51,114 nt of DNA from JAHCIE01 sp034431435 (GCA_034431435.1 DAOUDG010000023.1:1-51114); one strand, 5' to 3'. Shown: positions 39,701 through 48,382, numbered from the stretch's first letter. A program made the numbers and translations. Notes: a model not told the origin generated them from the sequence alone.

Positions 39701-39722
39701 GCTATCCTCCAGACGGGATGGG

Positions 39723-40799
39723 CTAAAATACGCCGGGGCCGAGCAGCCCCAACTGCGAACGCAGACGATTGACGTCGTAGGCGGGCTGGCCGATGGCGCG
39801 CCGATTTGCCTCCGCCCGCTCCAGTACCTCCAGCCACAGTTCGACGCGCTCGCGTCCCACCTCGTCGGCCATCAACTGACGCGGCGAGCGGTGGCCCCAC
39901 TCCGAGATGGGGCGGTCGAGGTACTGACCATAGTGGGAGTCGAGGGTTCCGACGATGAGGCCGCTATGCATCTGGCGCACGATGCCCTCGGCCACGCGCA
40001 CGTCGTCGTCTACACTCGGCAGCGCCACGTCCGACTCTTCGGGGGTGGGTAGGAAGTCGGCGTCCTCCATCAGGAAGGCATTGAACACCTGCCCCTCGGC
40101 GCGCAGGAACTGCGGCCAGGTCGCGCCGGGGTGGCCCGCCTGGTAGGCGGCGAAGCGCGGCCTCAGCCACTCGACCAGCCGCTCGGCCACCTCTATCGGC
40201 ATCGGCAGCACCAGGTCGTTGATGTAGTAGGCGGGCGTCTCCATCGCCAGGCGGCCAACGAGGGCGATCTGCGGGTTCACCAGCGGCGGCGGCAACTGAC
40301 CGCGCTCCAGGCGTACCTCCCTGCCCTGAACCATGTCCTCCAGGGTGATGCCACGCGCGTCGCTACCCGTGGCGCGATAGACGCTGACGTGGCTCTGCTG
40401 GGCGTGCTTGATGACGGCGCGCTCCTCACCCGACAGGCGGCTGCCACGCTCGGCGAGGAAGCGGTCGACGATGTGGTCACCCTCGGCGGTGCGGTAGTCG
40501 AAGAGGAAGAAGTCGAGGGCGCGCCGGCGGTGGATAGGCTGCACCTGCTCGATCTGCTCGGCCTGGAGTCGCCCATCCCAGAACAAGGCCATCGCCTCGG
40601 CCACGTCCGGCAGGAACCGAGTCCCCTGAACGAAGGCGCCCAGCTTCTCAAGGGCGGACTTGCGCGCGGTGTGCTCGCGGAGCGCGCCCGCCTCGGCCGC
40701 CTCCGCCTGGCGCATGTGGCAATTCTTGTACTTCTTGCCGCTCCCGCACGGGCACGGGTCATTGCGCCCGACGCGGGGGAATGTGCGATTGGCTTCCAT
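39723..40799 (-). CDS. SEC-C zinc-motif protein
   Basis: This 358-residue cytoplasmic protein starts with a SEC-C zinc motif (VGRNDPCPCGSGKKYKNCH, ~10-28), which is usually found at the C-terminus, for example in SecA. The rest is a helical domain (~40-355) with FFLFDYRTAEGDHIVDRFLAERG, found in SEC-C proteins of unknown function. GGAG lies 8 bases before the ATG. The large DNA methylase frame from upstream reads into the first ~520 bases of this gene in another frame, so the two genes share sequence or the methylase has lost its stop. Confidence 0.82.
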   Translation of the reverse strand: MEANRTFPRVGRNDPCPCGSGKKYKNCHMRQAEAAEAGALREHTARKSALEKLGAFVQGTRFLPDVAEAMALFWDGRLQAEQIEQVQPIHRRRALDFFLFDYRTAEGDHIVDRFLAERGSRLSGEERAVIKHAQQSHVSVYRATGSDARGITLEDMVQGREVRLERGQLPPPLVNPQIALVGRLAMETPAYYINDLVLPMPIEVAERLVEWLRPRFAAYQAGHPGATWPQFLRAEGQVFNAFLMEDADFLPTPEESDVALPSVDDDVRVAEGIVRQMHSGLIVGTLDSHYGQYLDRPISEWGHRSPRQLMADEVGRERVELWLEVLERAEANRRAIGQPAYDVNRLRSQLGLLGPGVF

Positions 40800-42889
40800 G
40801 CCTGATTCTCCAAATCTGACCCCCTCTCCCCCCCATCCCCCCGTCTACGGGGGGAGTCACGAGGCGGGCGAGGGAGCCGAAGTTGCCATACCTGGGCAAT
40901 CTCGTCATCCGTCAGGTCGGTGTCGAGGCAATACCCCAGCAGACGGGCGCAGTCGGCGCAGAAGGTGTGGCTGTCGCTGGTGGTGATGCGGTCCAGGGGC
41001 GGCCAGGCGCTGGTCGTCGCGCCTGCCTTCGGCGCGAGAACCAGAATCGAGTCGTGCTTGAGGGCATTCAACTGCCGAATGTGGACCGAGATGGGATTCT
41101 CCGAGTGGACCGTGTACGTCGTCACCAGCCGGAAATCGGCATGCTTCAGGGCCAGGGTGAGGTGAATCCAGGCGTCGGGCCGCCAGTGATGGAAGGTGAA
41201 TATCAGCCGGCCGTTCGGTCGCTTGAGAACCCGGTAGGCTTCTCGCCAGATCGCGCCCAGCACGGCCTGGTACTTGGCCCCGGCCTTGTCTGTCTCGGCC
41301 ACCGCGCTAGCGCTGACGTCGTAGTCCCAGCGCGCCGCGTCAGGCAGGAACCAGCGCAGCCAGACACGGAAGAAGTCGGCCAGGTCACTGTACTGCACAC
41401 TGTCGAAGTAGGGCGGGTCGGTCACGACATGGTCGACCGAGGCACCCGGCAGGGGCAGCCGCGACGAGTCTTGCTGCATGACGAGGAACGAGTTGGGCGT
41501 CGCCTGTAACTCATCCAGCGACGCCACGCGCTGCCCGCCGTCCACCTCGCCGCGTAGCGTTACCTTCTGCCATGCCCCGTTGACGTAGCGGCGCTCGATG
41601 GGCGCGTCTGCCCAGCGCGCGGCGGCCTCGATGCGGTTGCGATACAGACGGCCCAGCGTGCCCGACGTGTTCCCCGAGAAGACGGGGTTGTTCTCCAACG
41701 CCGTGTAGGGGAACGAGTAGGCATGATGGGAGAACACGTGCCGAATCGCGCCGGGCCGCCGCTTGTCGGACCCCTTGTAGCCGCACAACAAGGCGTTGAA
41801 CTCCAGCGAGGTCGAGACGAGCAGGGCGAGCCATTCGCGATGCGCCGGTTCGACCGCCTGGAGCAGCTCGTGGGCGTGAGCGAGATAGAGCGCCTGACGC
41901 GGCGTAAACAGGTCGGCGTAGTTCGCGACCCCGCGCGCCAGCAGATCGCCGGACTTGGGTCCACGCGGCACGCCGAGGGCATCGAAGGGAAGCCAGGGGC
42001 GACTGAGGTAGATGGTCTCGGCCGCAGCAAGACGGCTCTTGTCGTCGGTATCGACGGCCTTGAAGAACTGGCCGTGAACCGGGCACTGGCCCGCCACGAC
42101 AAGCGGGGCGTAGCGCTGCCAATACGGGACGTCCTTCCGCTCGGCAAAGGGCTGACCACAATGGGGACACACCCGCACCGACTTCGCGTAGATGATCGGG
42201 TTACCCACGGCGTCGCGCGGCGTCGCGCTGATGTAGACCTCCCCGCTGTCCGAGGCCAGGCGCACGACGCTGCCATCCGTTTCGTCGCGCAGGGCCAGGG
42301 AGTCGACCATCACCACCGCTCGGCAAGCGCACGCCTTCTTGACCCCGTACAGCATGAACTGGGTCTCGGCGCGGGCCTGGCAGGCGGGGCACGCTGTCTC
42401 AGACAGCGGACCGAGGCGCGCTGCGAGCTGGGCAAAGAACGCTTGGAACACGGCGGCCTTCTCGGCCAGGGGCAGCCGCGTCAGGGAGGCCCGCGCCTGA
42501 AGCACGGGGATGGGGTCGATATCGGAGCCGATAACATGCGCGCCCAGGCGAATCGCCTCGTGGACCGTCGTCCCGCCGCCCAGCATCGGGTCGAGGATGA
42601 CCTTGTGCTCCAGGCCGCCCACGGCGTAGTAGTCGCGGCGGCCTGGATCGTCGGCCAGTTGCTTGAGAATGGCGCGGAAGGTTGTCCCCGACCGGCGCGC
42701 CCACCACTTGTGCAGGTAGGTGTTGGGGCGGAACAGGTGCTTGTTGAAGGTCTCGATGCCCGCCAGGGCATTCACGATGTCCACCGGGAACGCGGTGTCG
42801 ATGCCGACGCCGTCGGGCGCGGGGGCGGCGGTGGCGAGGCCAGCCTCAACGCCGTTGAGGGCCAGTTGCTGCGGTTGGGGGGCGGGCAT
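40277..42889 (-). CDS. DUF1156-type DNA methylase (frame runs on into the next gene)
   Basis: The first ~690 residues form a recognisable SAM-dependent DNA methylase of the DUF1156/COG1743 kind. It has FNKHLFRPNTYLHKWWARRS, SAM motif ILDPMLGGGTTVHEA, zinc-ribbon cysteines (CPACQ, CACR, CPHCG), catalytic motif DPPYFDSVQYSDL, and LIFTFHHWRPDAW. The last family-like residues are near DDEIAQVWQL (~40880). Beyond that a G/C-rich repeat and then an out-of-frame reading of the SEC-C gene add ~175 codons rich in Arg/Ser/Pro. I think the natural end was near 40830 and that a repeat or an indel in a homopolymer removed it. Confidence 0.8.
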   Translation of the reverse strand: MPAPQPQQLALNGVEAGLATAAPAPDGVGIDTAFPVDIVNALAGIETFNKHLFRPNTYLHKWWARRSGTTFRAILKQLADDPGRRDYYAVGGLEHKVILDPMLGGGTTVHEAIRLGAHVIGSDIDPIPVLQARASLTRLPLAEKAAVFQAFFAQLAARLGPLSETACPACQARAETQFMLYGVKKACACRAVVMVDSLALRDETDGSVVRLASDSGEVYISATPRDAVGNPIIYAKSVRVCPHCGQPFAERKDVPYWQRYAPLVVAGQCPVHGQFFKAVDTDDKSRLAAAETIYLSRPWLPFDALGVPRGPKSGDLLARGVANYADLFTPRQALYLAHAHELLQAVEPAHREWLALLVSTSLEFNALLCGYKGSDKRRPGAIRHVFSHHAYSFPYTALENNPVFSGNTSGTLGRLYRNRIEAAARWADAPIERRYVNGAWQKVTLRGEVDGGQRVASLDELQATPNSFLVMQQDSSRLPLPGASVDHVVTDPPYFDSVQYSDLADFFRVWLRWFLPDAARWDYDVSASAVAETDKAGAKYQAVLGAIWREAYRVLKRPNGRLIFTFHHWRPDAWIHLTLALKHADFRLVTTYTVHSENPISVHIRQLNALKHDSILVLAPKAGATTSAWPPLDRITTSDSHTFCADCARLLGYCLDTDLTDDEIAQVWQLRLPRPPRDSPRRRGDGGERGSDLENQAWKPIAHSPASGAMTRARAGAARSTRIATCARRRRPRRARSASTPRASPPLRSWAPSFRGLGSCRTWPRRWPCSGMGDSRPSRSSRCSLSTAGAPSTSSSSTTAPPRVTTSSTASSPSVAAACRVRSAPSSSTPSRATSASIAPRVATRVASPWRTWFRAGRYAWSAVSCRRRW
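40816..40865. repeat. C/G-rich intergenic repeat with hairpin
   Basis: C-rich runs (ACCCCCTCTCCCCCCC, ATCCCCCCG) are followed by a hairpin made of CCCCCCG and CGGGGGG with a 4-base loop. It resembles GC-rich intergenic elements I associate with Chloroflexota genomes. It lies exactly where the methylase frame should end. Confidence 0.55.
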
Positions 42890-42914
42890 GCGTGGCGTCC
42901 AAAGTGGAGTGACT

Positions 42915-42927
42915 TACAATAATTGTA
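42915..42927. promoter_or_regulatory. TACAAT-A-ATTGTA palindrome upstream of the methylase
   Basis: A perfect 6-1-6 palindrome lies 26 bases before the methylase start. The reverse-strand reading supplies a TACAAT -10 box, so a repressor bound here would block the promoter. No other copy was noticed. Confidence 0.4.
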
Positions 42928-42928
42928 G

Positions 42929-42957
42929 CCTGAGGTCCTTCGCTGTGCTCAGGACGA
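42929..42957. repeat. CCTGAGGTCCTTCG...CTCAGGA repeat
   Basis: This matches a small dispersed repeat of the form TCCTGAGC-CGAAGGACCTCAGG that I have seen widely in environmental genomes, including Chloroflexota. It has short complementary ends (CCTGAG/CTCAGG). Confidence 0.5.
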
Positions 42958-43008
42958 CATGGCTTGTCAGCCAATTATCCCCGTGCGTCCCGTGGGCGTC
43001 AAACAACG

Positions 43009-43038
43009 GCGGGGTGGTCCTCCTACGGACCACCCCGC
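43009..43038 (-). terminator. Intrinsic terminator of the ClpC gene
   Basis: A perfect 12-bp stem (43009-43020 with 43027-43038) has a 6-base loop, 25 bases past the stop of the reverse-strand ATPase gene. Confidence 0.75.
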
Positions 43039-43062
43039 GCTATCGTTTACGGTGGCGCTGCC

Positions 43063-45621
43063 TTACTCGGCATCGCGCTCCGCGTCCATTGCCACGTCGT
43101 CCTCGTCCTCGTCACCTTGCTCGCGGATGGCGTCGACCAGCTGCGATAGCGCGCCCTCGCGGCGGTCGAAGGCCAGCGCCTGCTTGCCGCCCTCACCTTC
43201 CGCCACATCGATGATGACGGTGTCGCCCGGCTTGATCTCGTTGGACAGGACCTTGCGGCTCAGCGGGGCCTCGATCTCGCGGGCAATGACGCGCTTGAGG
43301 GGCCGAGCGCCGTACTCAGGGTCGTAGCCTGCCTCGCCCAGCCACTCGCGGGCAGGGTCGGACATTTCCAGGCCGAAGTGCTGCTCGCCCATGCGGCGTG
43401 CCAGGTAGCCCACCTGCAAGTCCACGATCTGGCGGATGTGCTCGGGGCCCAGGTTGTGGAAGACGATGATCTCGTCGATGCGGTTGAGTAGCTCAGGCCG
43501 GAACCAGCGCTTCAACTCGCCGACCATCTTGTCACGGAACGAGTCGATGCTCGCCACATTGGAGCTGGCCGGGCCGGTGCGGAAGCCGATGGTGCCGCCC
43601 TTGCTACTGGCCTGGGCAAACTGAGTGCCGATGTTGGAGGTCATGATGATGACCGTATTGCGGAAGTCCACGGTGTGGCCGTGGCCGTCCGTCAGGCGGC
43701 CATCCTCCAGCACCTGCAGCAGCACATTCCAGACCTCCGGGTGCGCCTTTTCGATCTCATCGAAGAGAATCACCTGGTAAGGGCGACGGCGCACCGCCTC
43801 CGTCAACTGGCCGCCTTCGTCGTAGCCGACGTAGCCGGGCGGCGAGCCGATGAGGCGCGAGACCGTATGCGACTCGCGGAACTCGCTCATGTCGACGCGG
43901 ACCATGGCGTCCTCGTCGTCGAACATGAACTCGGCCAGTGCCTTCGCCAATTCCGTCTTGCCAACGCCGGTGCTGCCCAGGAAGATGAAGGAGCCGATAG
44001 GCCGCCGCGGGTCCTTGAGACCGGCGCGCGAGCGGCGGATGGCGTCGGATACGGCGTTGATGGCCTCGTCCTGACCGATGACCCGCTCATGCAGGGCCTC
44101 TTCCATCTTGAGCAGCTTCTCGCTCTCGGCCTCCATCATCCGCGAGACCGGGATGCCCGTCCACGAGTGGACGATCTCGGCAATGTCCTCCTCGTCGACG
44201 ACCTCATCCAGGTTGTAGTCCTCGCGCCACTCGACGACAGCCGCCTCATACTGCTTCTCCAACTGGATGCGGTGGCTCTTGACGCGGGCCGCGCGCTCGT
44301 AGTCGCGGCTCTGCCAGGCCTCCTCCTCCTCGGCGGCCAGCCGGGCCGCCTCGAGGCGCATCTCGCGGGTTTCCTTGGGCATCGAGTAGATGTCGATGCG
44401 CGTCTTGGCGGCGGCCTCGTCGATCAGGTCGATGGCCTTGTCGGGCAGCAGCCGCTCGGTAACGTAGCGGGCCGACAGGCGAACCGCCGACTCAATCGCG
44501 CCGTCGGTGATCTTGACGCCGTGGTGCTCCTCGTAGCGCTGGCGCAGGCCACGCAGCATCTCGATGGCCTCGTCCTCGCTTGGCTCATCCACGAACACCG
44601 GCGCGAAGCGGCGCTCGAGGGCCGAGTCGGTCTCGAAGTGCATGCGATACTCGTCCAGGGTGGTAGCCCCGATGACGTGTAGCTCGCCGCGCGACAAGGC
44701 CGGCTTCATGATGTTGGCGGCGTCGATAGCGCCCTGGGCCGCGCCCGCGCCGACGACGGTATGCAACTCGTCGATGAACAGGACGACCTTGCCATCGGAG
44801 TTCTTCACCTCGTCGATGGCCGCCTTCAGGCGCTCTTCGAACTCGCCCCGGAAGCGAGACCCCGCCAGCATGCCTGCCAGGTCCAGCTCGATGAGGCTCT
44901 TGCCCTCCAGCGTGCCGGGCACGTCGCCACTGGCGATGAGCTGCGCCAGGCCCTCGGCGATGGCCGTCTTGCCAACACCCGGCTCACCGATGAGCACCGG
45001 ATTATTCTTGGTGCGCCGCGCCAGAATGCGCATCGTGCGCAGGATTTCATTCTCGCGGCCCACCACCGGGTCCAGCCGACCCTCGCGCGCCAGCAAGGTC
45101 AGGTCGCGTCCATACTTCTGCAAGACCTGGCCGCGCCCCTCGGCATTAGCGTCGGTGACCTTCTGGCCCTGGCGCATGTCCTTGATGGTGGCGAAGATGC
45201 CTTCCTTAGTGATGCTCGCCTCGGCCAGCAGCCGCGCCGACGGGCCGTTCTGGTCTTCAGCAATGGCCAGCAGAATGTGCTCGGTCGAGATATACTCGTC
45301 TTCGAGTTGCTGCGCCTCGCGCTGGGCGTTCACGCCCACGTACTGGAGGCGCGGAGTGACATAGATTTGCTGCGGCGCGGCGCCACCGGCCGGGTAACTG
45401 GCCTGGGAGTTGCGCAATGTCTCGTCCAGGCGGCGGCGCATGACCTGGGGGCTGCCGCCCATGCGCTCAATGATCTTCGGCACTGTGCCGTCTTCCTGCT
45501 CCAGGAGAGCCAGGAAGAGGTGCTCGGTGTCGAGCTGCGTGTGCCGATAGCGCATCAAGATTTCCTGCGACCGGGCGATGGCGTCCTGCGCCTTCTCGGT
45601 AAACTTGTCAAAGCGCATCAT
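43063..45621 (-). CDS. clpC: ClpC-type AAA+ unfoldase
   Basis: This 852-residue Hsp100 protein unfolds substrates, probably for ClpP. It has the double Clp-N repeat (~1-145), AAA module 1 with Walker A GEPGVGKT and Walker B VVLFIDELH, a short UVR-like middle segment (EEEEAWQSRDYERAARVKSHR, ~430-460), AAA module 2 with GSTGVGKT and VILFDEIEKAHPEVW, and a ClpB-D2-small domain. The short middle segment argues for ClpC rather than ClpB, which has a long coiled coil. The C-terminus is very acidic. The start is the first of two ATGs (45621, 45618), with GAGGG upstream. No ClpP gene is in the window. Confidence 0.92.
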   Translation of the reverse strand: MMRFDKFTEKAQDAIARSQEILMRYRHTQLDTEHLFLALLEQEDGTVPKIIERMGGSPQVMRRRLDETLRNSQASYPAGGAAPQQIYVTPRLQYVGVNAQREAQQLEDEYISTEHILLAIAEDQNGPSARLLAEASITKEGIFATIKDMRQGQKVTDANAEGRGQVLQKYGRDLTLLAREGRLDPVVGRENEILRTMRILARRTKNNPVLIGEPGVGKTAIAEGLAQLIASGDVPGTLEGKSLIELDLAGMLAGSRFRGEFEERLKAAIDEVKNSDGKVVLFIDELHTVVGAGAAQGAIDAANIMKPALSRGELHVIGATTLDEYRMHFETDSALERRFAPVFVDEPSEDEAIEMLRGLRQRYEEHHGVKITDGAIESAVRLSARYVTERLLPDKAIDLIDEAAAKTRIDIYSMPKETREMRLEAARLAAEEEEAWQSRDYERAARVKSHRIQLEKQYEAAVVEWREDYNLDEVVDEEDIAEIVHSWTGIPVSRMMEAESEKLLKMEEALHERVIGQDEAINAVSDAIRRSRAGLKDPRRPIGSFIFLGSTGVGKTELAKALAEFMFDDEDAMVRVDMSEFRESHTVSRLIGSPPGYVGYDEGGQLTEAVRRRPYQVILFDEIEKAHPEVWNVLLQVLEDGRLTDGHGHTVDFRNTVIIMTSNIGTQFAQASSKGGTIGFRTGPASSNVASIDSFRDKMVGELKRWFRPELLNRIDEIIVFHNLGPEHIRQIVDLQVGYLARRMGEQHFGLEMSDPAREWLGEAGYDPEYGARPLKRVIAREIEAPLSRKVLSNEIKPGDTVIIDVAEGEGGKQALAFDRREGALSQLVDAIREQGDEDEDDVAMDAERDAE

Positions 45622-45813
45622 GGTGTGTGTCCCTCTTCTTCCGTGTGCTATGATGCACAACTCACTTCCCTAACCTTGAGTGTCTAACTATAAAGGATAC
45701 ACTGTTTAGAACCCCTGTGCCCCCTCATCTTACCTTCGCTGTGACCGTGGCCCATTTGACACGCCGCCCAGGTTATGGTAAAAACTTGCACTAACCCTGG
45801 TTGTGGGAGCGTC

Positions 45814-46548
45814 ATGCCCATCATTGAACTGAAGGCCGTCAACAAGTGGTACGGTGATCATCACGTCCTCAAGGACATCGACCTGACGGTAGATGAGGGC
45901 GAGGTGGTGGTCATCCTGGGGCCGAGCGGCTCCGGCAAGAGCACGACAATCCGCACCATCAACCGCCTGGAGCCGATTCAGAAGGGCGAGATCTGGGTGG
46001 ATGGCGTGCCTGTCCACGACCCCAAAGCCCCTATCAACAAGCTGCGCCAGGAAGTGGGCATGGTGTTCCAGCTGTTCAACCTGTTCCCGCACCTCACGGC
46101 TCTCGAAAACATCACCCTCGCCCCGACCAAAGTCAAGCACATACCCAGGCGCGAGGCCGAGCAACGGGCGCGCGAGCTGCTGGTGACGGTCGGCATCCCG
46201 GAGAAGGCTGACGCCTTCCCGGCCCAACTGTCCGGCGGCCAGCAGCAGCGCGTCGCCATCGCCCGCGCCCTGGCGATGCAGCCCAAGATTATGCTCTTCG
46301 ACGAGCCGACGTCGGCCCTGGACCCTGAGATGATCAAGGAGGTGCTGGATGTGATGGTCAACCTGGCGGGTAAGGGCATGACGATGGTCGTCGTCACCCA
46401 CGAGATGGGCTTTGCTCGCAACGTTGCCAATCGCATGGTCTTCATGGATGAGGGGCAGATCGTCGAAGTCGCGACGCCTGCGCAACTGTTCAGCAATCCC
46501 CAGCACGAGCGAACCAAGCAGTTCCTCAACAACATATTGAAGCACTAG
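45814..46548 (+). CDS. Polar amino acid ABC transporter, ATPase
   Basis: This 244-residue GlnQ/HisP-type ATPase drives the importer encoded by the next three genes. It has Walker A GPSGSGKST, Q-loop VFQLFNLFPHLTALEN, signature LSGGQQQRVAIARAL, Walker B IMLFDEPTSALDPE and the switch His in VVVTHEMGFAR. The ATG at 45814 has GGGAG upstream; the longer frame to 45775 has no support. It is the first gene of an operon, divergent from clpC. Substrates of the family include Glu, Asp, Gln, Arg and His. Confidence 0.95.
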   Translation: MPIIELKAVNKWYGDHHVLKDIDLTVDEGEVVVILGPSGSGKSTTIRTINRLEPIQKGEIWVDGVPVHDPKAPINKLRQEVGMVFQLFNLFPHLTALENITLAPTKVKHIPRREAEQRARELLVTVGIPEKADAFPAQLSGGQQQRVAIARALAMQPKIMLFDEPTSALDPEMIKEVLDVMVNLAGKGMTMVVVTHEMGFARNVANRMVFMDEGQIVEVATPAQLFSNPQHERTKQFLNNILKH

Positions 46549-46620
46549 GCCACCCGTGTCCCGCGCCGTCGGGATCGCCATTCATCCAACCGCCGCGAGG
46601 AGCAAGGAGGAGAAACCCCT

Positions 46621-47637
46621 ATGCGCAAGATTGTTCTGATGGTCGTGTTGATGGCCGCCTTCATCGTGGCTGTGACAGGCTGCACCCCTCAGCAGCAGGC
46701 CGCCGTCGAGAAGGTCGCGCCTACCGTCGCCGCTGCTGCGCAGGCTGCTGCGCCTACCGTCGCCGCCGCCGCTAAGGCTGCCGCGCCCACCGTCGCCGCC
46801 GCCGTCCAGGCTGCTGCGCCCACCGTTGCCGCCGCCGCAGGTGGCGCTGCCAAGTCGGCGGGGGCCGCCCTGCCCAAGGCCGCCGAGGGAACCGCGCTCC
46901 GCAAGGTTCAGGATCGCGGTAAGATTATCGTCGGTGTGAAGTATGACGTGCCCACCTTTGGCTTCCTCAACCCGGCCACCAACAAGCTCGAGGGCTTCGA
47001 CGTGGACCTGGCTAAGGGCATCGCCAAGCACATCTTCGGTAGCGAGGATGCTATCGAGTTCCAGCAGGCGGTGTCGGCTAACCGCATCCCCTTCCTGCAG
47101 AATGACACAGTGGACCTCATCGCGTCGACCATGACGGCCAACGCCGACCGCGCCAACCAGATCGACTTCACCCGCACCTACTACGTCGCGGGTCAGGGCC
47201 TGCTCGTTCCGGCCAACAGCACGATCACTGGCCTCAAGGACCTGGCGGGCAAGGCGGTATGCAGCGTGACCGGGTCAACGTCGGAGAAGAACATTCGCGA
47301 GAAAGCGCCCCAGGCGAACGTTGTTCTGTTCCAGACCTACTCCGAGTGCGTGCAGGCGATGGACGCCGGCCGTGTCGACGCCGTGACGACCGACGACAAC
47401 ATCTTGCTCGGCTTCGTGAAGCAGTCGCCGAACAAGTACAAGGTCCCCGACGAGCGCTTCACCGTCGAGCCGTATGCGATGGGCGTCAAGAAGGGCAACA
47501 AGGAGCTGCTCGAGGCCGTCAACGCCGCGTTGGAGGGAATGATCAAGGATGGTACGTGGGCGACCTTGTACGCCAAGAATCTGCCGGGCATCAAGGTCCC
47601 CAATCCACCGCCCGCCGACTGGCGCGAGGTGAAGTAG
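46621..47637 (+). CDS. Polar amino acid ABC transporter, substrate-binding lipoprotein
   Basis: This 338-residue family 3 solute-binding protein has a lipobox (AVTGC, Cys ~21) and an unusual linker (~33-76) of four 11-residue APTVAAAA repeats. The binding domain has GKIIVGVKYDVPTFGFLNPATNKLEGFDVDLAKGIA, DLIASTMTANADRANQIDFTRTYYVAGQGLLV, VCSVTGSTSEKNI and AMDAGRVDAVTTDDNIL. The pattern (FDVDLAK, T-x-N-xR) is most like glutamate/aspartate or glutamine binders. AGGAGG lies upstream. A hairpin follows before the permease genes. Confidence 0.93.
   Translation: MRKIVLMVVLMAAFIVAVTGCTPQQQAAVEKVAPTVAAAAQAAAPTVAAAAKAAAPTVAAAVQAAAPTVAAAAGGAAKSAGAALPKAAEGTALRKVQDRGKIIVGVKYDVPTFGFLNPATNKLEGFDVDLAKGIAKHIFGSEDAIEFQQAVSANRIPFLQNDTVDLIASTMTANADRANQIDFTRTYYVAGQGLLVPANSTITGLKDLAGKAVCSVTGSTSEKNIREKAPQANVVLFQTYSECVQAMDAGRVDAVTTDDNILLGFVKQSPNKYKVPDERFTVEPYAMGVKKGNKELLEAVNAALEGMIKDGTWATLYAKNLPGIKVPNPPPADWREVK
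46717..46848. repeat. 33-bp tandem repeat in the binding-protein linker
   Basis: Four copies (46717, 46750, 46783 and 46816) each encode APTVAAA(A/V) plus three or four further residues. They lengthen the tether between the lipid anchor and the binding domain. Confidence 0.85.
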
Positions 47638-47673
47638 GCGCGCCACCATCGCGCCACCAGCTAGCTGAGCAGG

Positions 47674-47700
47674 CCCGAAGGGTTACCGCAACCCTTCGGG
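47674..47700 (+). terminator. Internal hairpin between binding protein and permease genes
   Basis: A perfect 11-bp stem (47674-47684 with 47690-47700) has a 5-base loop and is followed by TCTCGTT. It has only a weak U-tract, so partial termination or mRNA end protection is likely. Confidence 0.6.
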
Positions 47701-47722
47701 TCTCGTTGGGTAAGGAGACCGG

Positions 47723-48373
47723 ATGGACACGGTGATTGCGCTGGAACTGATGGCCGGTCTGCGGATGACCCTCTACCTGTCCGTGGTATCGGGTATCTTG
47801 AGCCTGATTTTCGGAACGCTGCTTGGCATTCTGCGCGTGTCGCCCTGGCTGCCCTTGCGCGCCCTGGCCGAGGGGTACATTGAGTTCTTCCGCAACATCC
47901 CGCTGCTGATCGTCATGTTCTTCGTCTTCGCCGGCCTGCCCTTTGCTGGCATCCGCCTCGACCCGGTCGGCGTGGACTATAGCAACAGCGCCATCGTGGC
48001 GCTGACGGCCTACACCTCGGCCTACGTGGGTGAGGTGGTGCGGGCCGGCATCGAGGCGATCAGCCAGGGGCAGGTAGAGGCGGGCCGCTCCCTCGGCATG
48101 TCCTACGTGCAGCTGCTGGCCTACGTGTTGCTACCACAGACGTTCCGCATGATCGTCCCGCCCCTCGGCAACCTGTTCATCGCCCTGACCAAGAATACCT
48201 CCATCGCCAGCGCCATCGCCGTCCAGGAATTGATGTACAAGACACAACTCATTGAGAGCCGCACCTTCAACGGTGACATCTACTTCGTGACCGGTCTCAT
48301 CTACCTGGTGCTGACCGTCCCGCTGGCCGCGTTGGTCAACGCCGTCGAGCGCAAGCTCGTGATTCAGAACTGA
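47723..48373 (+). CDS. Polar amino acid ABC transporter, permease 1 (HisM type)
   Basis: This 216-residue membrane protein has about five transmembrane helices. The region contacting the ATPase is EAGRSLGMSYVQLLAYVLLPQTFRMIVPPLGN (EAA loop). EGYIEFFRNIPLLIVMFFVFAG is typical of the HisM/GlnP group. AAGGAG lies upstream of the ATG. It pairs with the second permease, which starts 9 bases after its stop, to form a heterodimeric channel. Confidence 0.93.
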   Translation: MDTVIALELMAGLRMTLYLSVVSGILSLIFGTLLGILRVSPWLPLRALAEGYIEFFRNIPLLIVMFFVFAGLPFAGIRLDPVGVDYSNSAIVALTAYTSAYVGEVVRAGIEAISQGQVEAGRSLGMSYVQLLAYVLLPQTFRMIVPPLGNLFIALTKNTSIASAIAVQELMYKTQLIESRTFNGDIYFVTGLIYLVLTVPLAALVNAVERKLVIQN

Positions 48374-48382
48374 GGGCCAGGC

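Noticed and set aside
45661..45700. CIRCE-like heat-shock operator upstream of clpC
   Set aside because: GTTAGACACTC and GAAGTGAG vaguely resemble the halves, but the match to TTAGCACTC-N9-GAGTGCTAA is too poor.
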